DNA from: Peribacillus simplex NBRC 15720 = DSM 1321
GTDB taxonomy: Bacteria > Bacillota > Bacilli > Bacillales > DSM-1321
Direction of reading: 5' to 3'
Assembly: GCF_002243645.1 (NCBI RefSeq)
Contig: NZ_CP017704.1
Coordinates: forward strand, 1,217,501-1,281,500
DNA: 64,000 nt
Each line of letters begins with the position of its first letter. The first letter of the stretch is position 1. The notes below the pieces were generated by a model. The model was not told the origin of the DNA. It did no database searches and was given only the letters and a program-made list of their open reading frames with translations. Shown here one piece after another: positions 27,597-36,953 of the stretch. Made by a program: the position numbers and the translations under genes.

Positions 27597-27696
27597 GTCC
27601 ATTCCTCCAAAAATAAAATTATCCATGTATAAATTCTACCCAATTAAAGGGTATCAGTAACATCCATTTATACCCTTCCTACTTGGCCATGACCAA

Positions 27697-28686
27697 TTAT
27701 AATCGGTCTGCCGGAAAGACGATGCCGATTTGCTTTCTTGCCTCATCGATGATTTCCATAGTCAACAGTGAATTTGAATATGAATTTATATCGGACTCCA
27801 TTTTCCCCTGCTGTATCAATTCAACAAATTCTTTCGCTTCATAATACATGGTAGGCATGTCCTGATTAACTGAAATATTTTCAGTGGTTCCATCCCGATA
27901 CTGAATATCCACCGCTTGCGGTCCTGAAATTTTCTGAATGATGATGCTTCCAAGTTCACCTTGAATTTCCGATGGCAAATTGGATTCAGTAATCTTGGAA
28001 AACATGACGACTGCCTCCATTTCATCATAGGAAAGCAGAATCGTCCCCTGCCCATCAACTCCTGATTCAAGCATCGTTCCTGATGCCTGCACCTTATTTG
28101 GTTTACCGAACAGAACTACAAGTGGATAGAGGACGTAAATACCTAGATCCATTAAAGAGCCACTGGAGAATTCAGGATTGAATGCATTCAGCACAGTGCC
28201 TTGTTTATACGAATCGTATCGTGATGAATATTGACAAAAGCTTCCCGAGAAACGTCGTACCTTCCCGATTTTATCCAGATTCTCCTTTATACTTTCGAAG
28301 TTCGGCATGATGGTCGATTTCATCGCTTCCATCAATAGCACATCATTTTGTTTTGCTGCCTCAATCATTTCCATTACTTCTGCCGCATTTGAAGCCATTG
28401 GTTTTTCACATAATACATGTTTTTTATTTTGTAAAAACAAAACTGCTTGCCTGCAATGATGTGAGTTAGGGCTTGCTATATATACAGCGTCGATTTCATC
28501 GCTGGCGGCCATAGCTTCTAAATTCGTAAAAGTCGTATGTACTTCGTATTTATTGGCAAATTCTTTTGCTTTCTCTTCTGTACGTGAATACACGGCGGTT
28601 AATGATAAATCCTCTACATGCTTTACAGCCTCCAAAAATCGTTCCGTGATCCAATTTGTACCTATTACTCCTAATCTTATCAACAT
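27697..28686 (-). CDS. Gfo/Idh/MocA-family oxidoreductase
   Basis: An NAD(P)-dependent sugar-type dehydrogenase of 329 residues. The Rossmann start is RLGVIGTNWITERFLEA; the family catalytic region VLCEKPMASNAAEVMEM is intact. The start is ATG 28686 with AAAGGGG six bases upstream; a TTG at 28701 is less likely. It stands alone and divergent from the SDR gene. Substrate unknown; dihydrodiol and inositol dehydrogenases share the fold. Confidence 0.85.
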   Translation of the reverse strand: MLIRLGVIGTNWITERFLEAVKHVEDLSLTAVYSRTEEKAKEFANKYEVHTTFTNLEAMAASDEIDAVYIASPNSHHCRQAVLFLQNKKHVLCEKPMASNAAEVMEMIEAAKQNDVLLMEAMKSTIMPNFESIKENLDKIGKVRRFSGSFCQYSSRYDSYKQGTVLNAFNPEFSSGSLMDLGIYVLYPLVVLFGKPNKVQASGTMLESGVDGQGTILLSYDEMEAVVMFSKITESNLPSEIQGELGSIIIQKISGPQAVDIQYRDGTTENISVNQDMPTMYYEAKEFVELIQQGKMESDINSYSNSLLTMEIIDEARKQIGIVFPADRL

Positions 28687-28890
28687 CCTATCCCCTTTCA
28701 AGTGAACTTAATTATGTCCTCAATATACAGACATTTCACTGAAAAACAAAGTATAATGAACACTTGCAACTGTTTAAATTGGATTTTTTAGGTAATATTC
28801 GTTTATAATTTTGTTATATTACCACTGCCATGATGTTTCTACATACTCCCTAAATGGGAAAAGAAGACTTAAAAGGAGCGTGTGAAGTTT

Positions 28891-29676
28891 ATGACAGAAT
28901 TAATGAAAAACAAAGTTGCCATCATTACCGGTGGAGGCTCGGGAATTGGCCGGGGCGCGGCACTGAAATTAGCTGAAAACGGCGCAAACATCATCTTTTT
29001 TGACCGAACAGTCGAAAATGCCGAAAAAGTGAAGGAAGAAGTGGAAAACCTTGGTCGAGAGGCTTTAATCATTAAAACGGATGTTTCCAAGGCTGAGCAA
29101 GTTGAACAAGCCTACAAGTTGGCCTATGAACATTTTGGGAAAATTGATTTTGTATTTGCAAACGCAGGCATCAACGGAGTGATTGCCCCTATAGAAGATA
29201 TAAAGCCAGAAGATTGGGATCAGACACATACCATTAACCTCAAAGGCACCTTTCTCACCATCAAATACGCCATTCCCTACATGAAGGAAACGGGTGGCAG
29301 CATCGTAATCAACAGCTCCATCAATGGAAATCGATATTTCAAGAATTTTGGTTTTTCCGCTTATAGTTCATCCAAAGCTGGTCAAGTCGCTTTCGGAAAA
29401 ATGGCTGCACTCGAATTGGCAAGATATAAAATCAGGGTAAATACCATTTGTCCCGGCTCCATCGATACGAACATTCACGATAACACATTCCCGGAAGATG
29501 AAAACTTAAAAAAAATCAGGATTCCCATTGAATATCCGCAAGGCTCACAGCCCCTGGCGAAGAAAGCGGGGACTACCGAACAAGCTGGTGATCTCGTATT
29601 GTTTCTAGCATCAGACATGTCTTCCCATGTTACGGGCACGGAAGTTTATATCGATGGAGCAGAATCACTATTATGA
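28891..29676 (+). CDS. Short-chain dehydrogenase/reductase
   Basis: A classical SDR of 261 residues. Cofactor motif TGGGSGIG, NAG at about residue 90, catalytic Ser in INSSING and Tyr-x-x-x-Lys in AYSSSKAG. After the Tyr the usual PG motif (CPGSIDT) is present. ATG 28891 is 12 bases after AAAGGAG; the in-frame GTG 28882 is too close to that site. It is monocistronic, followed by a terminator shared with the convergent MFS gene. Substrate unknown. Confidence 0.87.
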   Translation: MTELMKNKVAIITGGGSGIGRGAALKLAENGANIIFFDRTVENAEKVKEEVENLGREALIIKTDVSKAEQVEQAYKLAYEHFGKIDFVFANAGINGVIAPIEDIKPEDWDQTHTINLKGTFLTIKYAIPYMKETGGSIVINSSINGNRYFKNFGFSAYSSSKAGQVAFGKMAALELARYKIRVNTICPGSIDTNIHDNTFPEDENLKKIRIPIEYPQGSQPLAKKAGTTEQAGDLVLFLASDMSSHVTGTEVYIDGAESLL

Positions 29677-29698
29677 TTCATACTTCCCCCCTTAAAGG

Positions 29699-29735
29699 AA
29701 AAAGCTGAAATCCACATCAGGATTTCAGCTTTTCC
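29699..29735. terminator. Bidirectional terminator
   Basis: AAAGCTGAAATCC / GGATTTCAGCTTT perfect 13-bp arms, 6-base loop, A and T flanks. It serves the SDR gene (plus) and the Bcr-type gene (minus). Confidence 0.92.
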
Positions 29736-29738
29736 TTA

Positions 29739-30971
29739 TTAAGCAACTCGCCTTAACCCACGACGGGCAAGGAGTAAATAAGCGAACATGGCAATGACAT
29801 GACAACTTACCATCACAATTCCCATCGGCAAGGGTGACTCACCTGAACCTAATCCCACCAGGGGAGCCATTAGTGATCCCAATATGAAGGGAAGCAAGCC
29901 AATTAAAGCCGAAGCACTGCCTGCAGTTTTTTTCTGATTTTGCATCGCTAAAGAAAAACTCGTTGTACCGACAATACCGACGCTGGAGACGGAGAGGAAT
30001 AAAGCGACCAAGATTCCTGCCAACCCAATTTCGAGAAGGACTGAGGCAAGAAGTAATATTCCCCCAAACAAAGCTAGAAATAATCCCATTTGAAGAAGTT
30101 TTTCTTCTTTAACCTTCCCTGCCAGCTTCCCGGCAACTTGTGAAGCGATGATGATCCCAATTCCGTTTATTGCAAAGATCAGGCTGAAGGTCTGTGGGGA
30201 AACCCCATAAATGTTCTGAAGAACAAAAGGCGATCCGGAAATATAAGCGAACATAGCGGCACTTATGAACCCTTGTGAAAAAGCATAGCCCATAAACACA
30301 CGATCCTTCAATAAGTTCCCAAATGTCCTGATAGTATCATTTACCCCACCGGCACTCCTGAGATTAGATGATAAAGTTTCCTTTATCCCAAAAAATGCAG
30401 CCGCAACCATAATGATACTTAATACTGAAATGACAACGAAAACTCCCGGCCACGAAGTAAACTGCAAAAGTTGACCACCAAAAACCGGAGCCAATATCGG
30501 TGCCGCCCCATTCACTAGCATTAACATGGAGAAGAACTTGGTCAAATCCGTTCCTGAAAAAAGATCACGAACTATGGCTCTTGAAATGACAATGCCTCCC
30601 GCTCCCGCAATACCTTGGATAAAACGTAATAATAAAAGCAATTCAATGGTTGGAGCAAAAGCGCATAATAGAGATGAAATGCAATAAATGGATAAAGATA
30701 TGATTAACGGTGTCCGCCTTCCTTTTGCATCACTTAGCGGCCCTAAATAAATTTGGCCTAAAGCCAATCCTAACAAGCAGGCAGTCAAGCTCAGCTGCGC
30801 TAAAGACGTACTGCTTTTCAGATCCTCTGCCAGTGTAGGGAGACCTGGTAAATACATATCAAGTGACAGTGGTCCAATCGCTGCAAAAGATCCCAGCATA
30901 AGAGCCATCAACAGCCTTTTGGATTTAGTCATTTCGTTGCCTGATGATATCGATTCCTTCATTTCAATCAT
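29739..30971 (-). CDS. Bcr/CflA-type MFS drug efflux transporter
   Basis: 410 residues and 12 transmembrane segments. Family marks: GPLSLDMYLPGLP in helix 1 and GPLSDAKGRRTPL in the loop between helices 2 and 3, then LRFIQGIAGAGGIVISRAIVRD. Such proteins export bicyclomycin, chloramphenicol-like drugs or sulfonamides by proton antiport; which one cannot be told. ATG 30971 follows AGGGATAGGGG; the ORF's earlier start has no site. Confidence 0.85.
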   Translation of the reverse strand: MIEMKESISSGNEMTKSKRLLMALMLGSFAAIGPLSLDMYLPGLPTLAEDLKSSTSLAQLSLTACLLGLALGQIYLGPLSDAKGRRTPLIISLSIYCISSLLCAFAPTIELLLLLRFIQGIAGAGGIVISRAIVRDLFSGTDLTKFFSMLMLVNGAAPILAPVFGGQLLQFTSWPGVFVVISVLSIIMVAAAFFGIKETLSSNLRSAGGVNDTIRTFGNLLKDRVFMGYAFSQGFISAAMFAYISGSPFVLQNIYGVSPQTFSLIFAINGIGIIIASQVAGKLAGKVKEEKLLQMGLFLALFGGILLLASVLLEIGLAGILVALFLSVSSVGIVGTTSFSLAMQNQKKTAGSASALIGLLPFILGSLMAPLVGLGSGESPLPMGIVMVSCHVIAMFAYLLLARRGLRRVA

Positions 30972-31342
30972 TATTACCCCTATCCCTTTCAACTAATTGT
31001 TTTTCCTAAATAAAACTCGACTTTCTTTATTTTACAAAAGATCCGAACAATTTACGATAAGTATGCTTCCCTTGAATTGGATTCTTCCCTCCAGCACTCA
31101 ATTAAGTAATGCTTCAAAACTCGGAAATTTTCTAAAAAGGACAAATCTTAAATCAGGAAATATATTTGAAGATACTTCGAACCAAAGAAAAACTATTAAA
31201 GTTCCAAACAATTCCCCATAAAAAATGACCCCATTTTGGGGTCATTTCAGACTGTAGACAAATTCGAAGAAAGCGAGTTTGCTTGCATTTTTTTCTTAAA
31301 AAAACGTGCCAGTTGTTTTCCATTCCGAACCCCCTTTTAGGG
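30972..31342. other. Intergenic region between bcr-like and hydroxyacid dehydrogenase genes
   Basis: Apart from the terminator at 31219-31247 and the expected promoter of the MFS gene, nothing recognisable. Confidence 0.35.
31219..31247 (-). terminator. Rho-independent terminator
   Basis: AAATGACCCC / GGGGTCATTT perfect arms with a 5-base loop; T run on the minus strand. It lies 96 bases past the hydroxyacid dehydrogenase gene. Confidence 0.85.
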
Positions 31343-32320
31343 TCATTTTGATTTATTCAACAATACTAAATTACGGGGAGTATCACCAGATAATCCCTCC
31401 ATCAAGTTTTGTACAGCAAGAGTTGCCATTTTCAATCTTGTGGCAATACTAGCACTCCCGATATGCGGTAAAGTTACTACATTGGGCAATGTTAGCAGCG
31501 GGTGGTCCACAGGGACGGGCTCTTCTTCGAATACATCCAATCCAGCCGCCCAAATCTCTCGATTTTCCAGCGCCTGGTACAACGCTTTTTCATCGATAAT
31601 CCCGCCTCTCGCGGTATTTATGAGCACAGCCGTCTCTTTCATTAATTCCAGCTGTTCCTTGCCAATCATATAAGCGGTTTCCGGTGTGAGCGGCAGCATG
31701 ACACAAACGAAATCCGAGATTTGGAGCAAATTTCCAAGGGGCTGATATTCGATTCCTAATTCTTTTTCCTGTTCATATTTACGGCTTCGATTAAAATAAA
31801 CTAAGTTCATATCAAATCCCTTAGCTCTTTTTGCAAGGGCTTCGCCAATCCTGCCTAATCCGATGATACCCAGCGTTGCACCGTGTACATCTTGTCCAGT
31901 CAGCTGCATCGGCGACCATGTTTCCCACCTTCCACTCTTTAAATAATCTTCTGCCTCCATCATCCTTCTTGCCGTTGCAAGCAGTAAGCCGAAGGTTAAA
32001 TCAGCTGTCGTTTCCGTTAAAACCCCCGGTGTGTTCGTTACCATGATGCCCCGTTTTATTGCACTTTGAACATCAATATTATTATGGCCCACTGCCATAT
32101 TCGCGATGATTTTCAGATTAGGCGCCTGTTCAATCAGTGACTCATCGATTTGTTCCGTCAATAAGCAAAGCAGCCCCTCGACTTCTTTTATTTCTTCTTC
32201 AAGGACTTCTCTAGGGACCGGTATATTTTCTTGATCCCACATCCTGACATCATATTTCCGACTAAGACCTTCGATGATTTGTTCTGGCAATTTCCTTGTT
32301 ATATAAATTTTTGGCTTCAA
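31343..32320 (-). CDS. D-2-hydroxyacid dehydrogenase (glyoxylate/hydroxypyruvate reductase type)
   Basis: 325 residues, the length of B. subtilis YvcT. NAD-binding GLGRIGEALAKRAKGF near residue 150 and the catalytic set Arg in NTARGG, Glu in DVFEEEPV and His in LPHIGSA. It reduces short 2-keto acids such as glyoxylate, hydroxypyruvate or 2-ketogluconate. The start is a TTG at 32320 with AGGAGG six bases ahead; the ORF's earlier ATG at 32359 lacks a site and adds an unrelated tail. Confidence 0.87.
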   Translation of the reverse strand: MKPKIYITRKLPEQIIEGLSRKYDVRMWDQENIPVPREVLEEEIKEVEGLLCLLTEQIDESLIEQAPNLKIIANMAVGHNNIDVQSAIKRGIMVTNTPGVLTETTADLTFGLLLATARRMMEAEDYLKSGRWETWSPMQLTGQDVHGATLGIIGLGRIGEALAKRAKGFDMNLVYFNRSRKYEQEKELGIEYQPLGNLLQISDFVCVMLPLTPETAYMIGKEQLELMKETAVLINTARGGIIDEKALYQALENREIWAAGLDVFEEEPVPVDHPLLTLPNVVTLPHIGSASIATRLKMATLAVQNLMEGLSGDTPRNLVLLNKSK

Positions 32321-32648
32321 ACCATAACCTCCTATACCGTTTCTTTCCATGGAACGCATACTTGCACCATTCGTCGCCTTCAGTTTTCATTACACAACAA
32401 TTAATTATAAGAATATTGGAAAAATTACTGGCTTGTTTATTTAATTTTAAATTAAACTAGATAAATAGACCATCCATTTCCAATCAATCTTACTATTAAA
32501 TTTCTCGATTGCCTGGAAGCTTCCGCTTGACAGTTTCAGTTCATTCAACTAATCATAGAATAATAACCCTTTAAATCTATTCGGTCATTAGTAATATCGC
32601 AATTTTCCAGATGAAGTTTATCTCGATTTAGGAGGATATGGGACGTTC
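32321..32648. other. Divergent intergenic region
   Basis: AT-rich spacer with the promoters of the hydroxyacid dehydrogenase gene (minus) and MBL gene (plus). No gene or repeat seen. Confidence 0.35.
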
Positions 32649-33614
32649 ATGAAAACGAATACAACATTTAAAATTTATCCAATTATAGCTCCAAGCGCTT
32701 TATCTTTAAAAAGTATAAACTTTTATTTAGTTAAACAGGATGAATCTTTAACATTAGTCGATGCAGGTATGAATGATGACGTCTGCTGGAATGCACTGCA
32801 GCAAACATTAAAGGAAAATGGATTTACGGTTGGAAATATCACGGAAATTTTGTTAACCCATCACCATGGGGACCATGTTGGGTTGGTCAACCGGATTACC
32901 GAACTCCATCCGATTCCCGTTTATGCACATTCTAAATCCATTCCCCGTTTAAAAAGGGACCCTGACTTCTTAAGTATGAGAATTGAATTTTATAAGCAGC
33001 TATACCTTGAGATGGGCTGTGGTGAACTTGGAGATAAACAAGTGGCCTACCTATTCAACGCGGTCGATAATAATAAAGATCAAAAATTGAATAGTGACAT
33101 CATCGCAATCACGGAAAAACAATGGCTGAATTTTGAAGTGATCGAATTTCCCGGGCATGCCCCGGATCAAATTGCTTTCCTTGACCAAGAAGGGAACCGG
33201 CTTCTTGCTGGTGATTTATTGATTGAACATATATCAAGCAATGCCTTGATCGAACCAGATGAAAACGGTAATAGAATGCTGACTCTTGTAGATCATATCG
33301 ATTCATTAAAACGATGTTTAGCATTACAGGTGAATCTCCTCTTTCCTGGTCATGGTAACATCATTGAACAACCTGGTAATCTGATTGAAAAAAGACTCAA
33401 CAGCATAGAGAGAAAATCACAAAAACTCCTGACCTTGATAGAAACCGGAATTTCTACAGGCAATGAACTGGCTAAGGAATTTTACAAACAAAAGTATATA
33501 GCAGAATTCCCGCTCGTCATGTCAGAAATCATCGGCCATTTGGATTATTTAGAATATCAGGGGAAGGTCAAGAAACAACTCGTTGAAAATGTAGTTCATT
33601 ATCAAGCTAAATGA
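32649..33614 (+). CDS. Metallo-beta-lactamase-fold hydrolase (YqjP-like)
   Basis: 321 residues with the zinc motif THHHGDHVG near residue 72, a second His in FPGHAPDQ, Asp in LLAGDLL and the last His in LFPGHGN. The C-terminal part after residue 245 is a helical/winged extension with a DYLEYQGKVK segment, as in B. subtilis YqjP and related LACTB2-like proteins. Substrate unknown. AGGAGG lies 13 bases before the ATG, longer than usual, with a four-codon ORF in between. A terminator follows. Confidence 0.85.
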   Translation: MKTNTTFKIYPIIAPSALSLKSINFYLVKQDESLTLVDAGMNDDVCWNALQQTLKENGFTVGNITEILLTHHHGDHVGLVNRITELHPIPVYAHSKSIPRLKRDPDFLSMRIEFYKQLYLEMGCGELGDKQVAYLFNAVDNNKDQKLNSDIIAITEKQWLNFEVIEFPGHAPDQIAFLDQEGNRLLAGDLLIEHISSNALIEPDENGNRMLTLVDHIDSLKRCLALQVNLLFPGHGNIIEQPGNLIEKRLNSIERKSQKLLTLIETGISTGNELAKEFYKQKYIAEFPLVMSEIIGHLDYLEYQGKVKKQLVENVVHYQAK

Positions 33615-33618
33615 CATC

Positions 33619-33653
33619 AAAAAGGCTGAAATCATTAAAGATTTCAGCCTTTT
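33619..33653. terminator. Bidirectional terminator
   Basis: AAAAAGGCTGAAATC / GATTTCAGCCTTTT with a 6-base loop, between convergent MBL and methyltransferase genes. Confidence 0.92.
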
Positions 33654-33667
33654 CTTGCTGACGAAAC

Positions 33668-34639
33668 TCAGACACACACTACAACCTCTCGGGAAAAAAT
33701 GCCTTTCCTGGCCACACATCGATCAGCAATTTCAAACCCTGCTTCTTTAATCATATGATCCATCGTGTCGATCGTTACGACGACGACCTTGTCAGCAAAG
33801 CCCCTGGCATGTTTAAGGATCGATAGCTGATCTTCCGGCGTCGCATGTGTATATAAATTGTAAGGCATATCGATAATCGCTACATCATATTTACTGGTGA
33901 CCTCCGAAATCGGACCTGTAGTTACATCACCTTCGAGTCCGAAATAGGCAATGTTCTCCCTAGAACCGTCGGTAACAAGCGGGTTGATATCCCGGCCAAC
34001 AATATTGATCCCCATCGACAGGGCTTCTACCAATACCGTTCCAATTCCGCAGCATGGATCAATTGCCTTCACTCCATCCGGATGTGGAACGGCTATGTTG
34101 GCAATGGCCCTCGCTACTCTTGTGCTAAGCGCTGTTGAATATTCACGGGGCTTCTTCATATGTTTTAACCAAACCGCTTCAGGTTTGATATACTTCCCAA
34201 AATACCAACGCCCGCCCAAGGTCACGATTCCAAAGACCTGGTCAGGATTACGTACATCGGCATTCCCCTGAATGTGCCAGCCAATCTCACGTTCAATTTC
34301 ACGCTGTCCATCATAATCTATTTTTGCGTCTTTATTCAGATCATTAATTTTCACGAATAATACTTTGAACGTCGAATCAGGCAAATAAATACCCTTCACT
34401 TGCTCAACGATTTCGGATATGCTTTCCCCTTCAAACATGACGTCGACCCGTCCTTTTATAAAAGGGCTCCTGCTCGGTTCAATAGCTATATCGCTTTTCA
34501 AAATATTTCCTGAAGTCTCAAAGCCAAAGAACGAGCGCATCTCCATTTTAGATAATGAGCGTTCGTCAGGGCTGCATGTAAACGTATATATATATGCCGG
34601 TATGCGGCTATGCTTAGTCAATCCATTCCCATCCTTCAT
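33668..34639 (-). CDS. TRM11/THUMP-type RNA methyltransferase-like protein
   Basis: A 323-residue protein. The N-terminal half resembles a THUMP-type RNA-binding part, followed by a class I methyltransferase with DPCCGIGTVLVEAL near residue 195 and the N-methylation motif DMPYN near residue 258. This pairing is typical of enzymes methylating guanosine N2 in tRNA (family knowledge). The exact start is uncertain: ATG 34639 or a TTG seven codons later behind AAGGATGGG. It is monocistronic. Confidence 0.78.
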   Translation of the reverse strand: MKDGNGLTKHSRIPAYIYTFTCSPDERSLSKMEMRSFFGFETSGNILKSDIAIEPSRSPFIKGRVDVMFEGESISEIVEQVKGIYLPDSTFKVLFVKINDLNKDAKIDYDGQREIEREIGWHIQGNADVRNPDQVFGIVTLGGRWYFGKYIKPEAVWLKHMKKPREYSTALSTRVARAIANIAVPHPDGVKAIDPCCGIGTVLVEALSMGINIVGRDINPLVTDGSRENIAYFGLEGDVTTGPISEVTSKYDVAIIDMPYNLYTHATPEDQLSILKHARGFADKVVVVTIDTMDHMIKEAGFEIADRCVARKGIFSREVVVCV

Positions 34640-34705
34640 TACTTTAGATTATATCTTTCTATCAAACATAGCTGTAATAGTATAGAAAAGCAAATGGAAT
34701 CGTGC

Positions 34706-34744
34706 AGAAAAAAGCAGGAATGCTTTTCTTTCAACACTCCCGCT
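34706..34744 (-). terminator. Rho-independent terminator of cotH
   Basis: AGCAGGAATG pairs with CACTCCCGCT imperfectly; T run on the minus strand, 41 bases past cotH. Confidence 0.6.
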
Positions 34745-34784
34745 GTTATTTTTTCAATGTTCCATCACTAAAGGAAGGGAATTA

Positions 34785-35876
34785 TTAATCCAATTTATAC
34801 AGCCGGCTATTTATATACTTTGCACGGGCCTCAATGAATTTCAGGATGAATTCGGGCTCATTATCAAATTTCACCTTGTTTCCCTTGATATATGGATCTT
34901 TTGAAACATAAGGTCTTATTTGATCATGCATTTCCTGAATGATAGGTTTCATATAGCCAACGTTAAAATGATTGTTCAAAATCTCCTTAAGAAGTTCTTG
35001 GTATCGTACACGAAATTCCCTTACATCAAGGATTCTAGCAGTCAATGTATTGAATCCCTCGATTCCCACATAATCCTCCTCCATCACTTTCCCGTTAACA
35101 TCCCTGCCCCATGTCGCATCATAATCCCATGGAATCATTTCAAAGAGTCCAGTATCTCCATTTCGATACAAGGCATAGTTATGAACGAACCCATCAAAGT
35201 TTTGCGTGAATATGACACCGGCCAGCCAGCGGAGGTACTTTTCTACATCGACATATTTTACGATTTCCTTTTCAAAATCCACTCTTGAAATTGTATTGAT
35301 CTGAATGATCAACTCTTGTAAATATAATTCATCCTTTGCTGTCCCGCATTTTTTTTGATAGCCCATCTCCAACGATTTTTTGATTCCTTTATCCAAATCG
35401 CTCATCAATGAGAAATTGGCATCACCATCCACTGCATAGAAAATGGACCCCTTGGGCAGCCCCCTTTTCTTCAAATAATATTCATCCACCGATTCCAATT
35501 CCAGGTATATCCCTTCGTCCTTTCCGTTCAGATTCAGGAAAACGAACTGGGAGTTCGGTGATAAGGTGCCTATATCCGCAAAAAAGTCTAAAGATAATTT
35601 ATTTCTTAGTAAAGATTTATCTTTATATTCGGCATTTAAATGAACTTCCTTGGCATTCTTATAAGTATTAGGTTTATAAAAGATTACATTATAGGATTTT
35701 TTGTGAAAACCGCGGATATGTGAGCCACGGTAAACAATATCAATATCCAGTTTTTTTCTGTTAAGTGTTAACTTTGCCGGTAAAGGATCATTGCACCATA
35801 TATCTCTGCGAAGTTCCATTAAATTAACTGGTGGAATAAAAAGCTGGTACACAGGCAGCTTCTTGTCAGAATTCAT
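34785..35876 (-). CDS. cotH: Spore coat protein kinase CotH
   Basis: 363 residues, almost the length of B. subtilis CotH. The kinase core shows RGSHIRGFHKKSYNV (lysine region), NLNGKDEGIYLELESVDE, and DGFVHNYALYRNGD followed by EMIPWDYDATWGRD with its metal-binding Asp. CotH phosphorylates serines of CotG and CotB in the spore coat (known in B. subtilis). ATG 35876 is preceded by AAGGG at good spacing. A sigma-K-like promoter lies just upstream, and a cotG-like gene is divergent, as in B. subtilis. Confidence 0.92.
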   Translation of the reverse strand: MNSDKKLPVYQLFIPPVNLMELRRDIWCNDPLPAKLTLNRKKLDIDIVYRGSHIRGFHKKSYNVIFYKPNTYKNAKEVHLNAEYKDKSLLRNKLSLDFFADIGTLSPNSQFVFLNLNGKDEGIYLELESVDEYYLKKRGLPKGSIFYAVDGDANFSLMSDLDKGIKKSLEMGYQKKCGTAKDELYLQELIIQINTISRVDFEKEIVKYVDVEKYLRWLAGVIFTQNFDGFVHNYALYRNGDTGLFEMIPWDYDATWGRDVNGKVMEEDYVGIEGFNTLTARILDVREFRVRYQELLKEILNNHFNVGYMKPIIQEMHDQIRPYVSKDPYIKGNKVKFDNEPEFILKFIEARAKYINSRLYKLD

Positions 35877-35907
35877 ATAACCCTTCACTTCCCTTTCACT
35901 TTCATAT

Positions 35908-35934
35908 TAAATTATGAAAAAAAGCGAGGGGTGT
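35908..35934 (-). promoter_or_regulatory. Sigma-K-like promoter of cotH
   Basis: On the minus strand AC, 16-base spacer, then CATAATTTA (consensus CATAnnnTA). A full match to the late mother-cell promoter pattern. Confidence 0.7.
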
Positions 35935-35977
35935 CACCAAAAACAAATTTTTATTAAAAATTGTGCTATTATCTCTG

Positions 35978-36004
35978 GCATATTACGTACAAGCGCATAG
36001 TTTA
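35978..36004 (+). promoter_or_regulatory. Sigma-K-like promoter of the cotG-like gene
   Basis: CATAGTTTA at 35996-36004 fits CATAnnnTA. The -35 position holds GC rather than AC, 16 bases upstream. Confidence 0.55.
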
Positions 36005-36030
36005 ACGTATAGAAAGGGGGATATATAAAT

Positions 36031-36426
36031 ATGTCTGACATCATTCGAAATATTCAAAATGCGGTGGATAGAGCCAATTCCTTCGGGTTAGGCGATTTCA
36101 TGTATAATGACCCATTTTCAAAAGGCCGTTCTTCACGTAAAAAAAACAATAATAGGCGAACTTCCCGCAGAAGCACTAAACGTTGCACTAGCAGGAGGAG
36201 GTCCACTCGCAGCACGCAAAGACGCACTAGCAGGAGAAGGTCCACTTTCAGTACGCAAAGACGCACTAGCAGGAGGAGGTCCACTTGCCGTACGCAAAGG
36301 CGCACTAGCAGGAGGAGGTCCACTTGCAACAGACAAAGGCACTCCAACAGAAACCGGTGTTCGTCCAACCACTGCAGTTGGCTTTGCGGCAATATCTTTC
36401 GCAATAAACGGAGAAGGTGCTTCTAG
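36031..36426 (+). CDS. cotG: CotG-like spore coat protein, Arg/Ser/Thr repeats
   Basis: 131 residues. The N terminus (IQNAVDRANSFGLGDFMYND) follows the same pattern as that of B. subtilis CotG, then come about four 13-residue tandem repeats of the form TSRRRSTxxTQRR. B. subtilis CotG has 13-residue repeats too, but Lys-based. The C terminus is rich in Cys and Arg. Divergent from cotH, behind a GGGGG ribosome site and sigma-K-like promoter; it is the likely substrate of CotH (inference). Other frames through the repeats stay open because of the 39-base period and are shadows. Confidence 0.8.
   Translation: MSDIIRNIQNAVDRANSFGLGDFMYNDPFSKGRSSRKKNNNRRTSRRSTKRCTSRRRSTRSTQRRTSRRRSTFSTQRRTSRRRSTCRTQRRTSRRRSTCNRQRHSNRNRCSSNHCSWLCGNIFRNKRRRCF
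36185..36340 (+). repeat. 39-bp tandem repeat, about four copies, inside the cotG-like gene
   Basis: Units begin at 36185, 36224, 36263 and 36302; the first three differ by a few bases, the fourth drifts at its end. The period of 39 keeps the frame and gives 13-residue repeats. Confidence 0.9.
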
Positions 36427-36506
36427 TTTCATGGTACCGTTTTAATGTACAACTAATATTTTTTTACTGGATATTAAGCTTTACTTTAAAGTCCAATTTC
36501 TATAAA

Positions 36507-36552
36507 AAAACACAAACTCGTCCTATAGGTAGGGGCGAGTTTTGTGTTTTTA
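36507..36552 (+). terminator. Rho-independent terminator of the cotG-like gene
   Basis: ACACAAACTCG and CGAGTTTTGTGT arms, about 15-base loop, T run. Confidence 0.8.
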
Positions 36553-36903
36553 AAATTATCACGATCGTTAAATCCATTCAAATGTCCCGTTCCTTAAACA
36601 ATAAAAAACACTGCCATTTATAATGAGAGTGGACAATTTAGTATCGGAAATATTATTATCGCACAAATAAATTAGGTTCTTCTTGCAACATTTCATTTAA
36701 AGATAATTTACTGTTCAATTAAATTTGCTAACGATTGAGAAATACTAGCCAATTGGCCGAAAATATCAAACTTGCCTACTACTGTTAGTCCAACTCTAGC
36801 ATAATCCTGTCGAAGCCATACCAGCAGCAGGTTAACATCAGTTCCACTAATATTTTCATTAAATCCGCAACTCCATCATTTATGTGCCATGTACCCGAAT
36901 CTA
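36553..36903. other. Gene-poor region after the cotG-like gene
   Basis: Open reading on the minus strand (36785-36991) has no start signal and crosses a terminator, so I do not accept it. Nothing else recognisable. Confidence 0.4.
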
Positions 36904-36943
36904 TAAAAAAGGACCCTACCCTCATACATAAGGTAGGATCCTT
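36904..36943 (-). terminator. Rho-independent terminator of the acyl-CoA operon
   Basis: GGACCCTACC / GGTAGGATCC with one mismatch, six T on the minus strand. Confidence 0.8.
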
Positions 36944-36953
36944 CCAGTTTCGC

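Noticed and set aside
36107..36445. Second plus-strand ORF and two minus-strand ORFs through the cotG-like gene
   Set aside because: The 39-base repeat keeps all frames open. Only the frame from 36031 has the ribosome site and the CotG-like N terminus.
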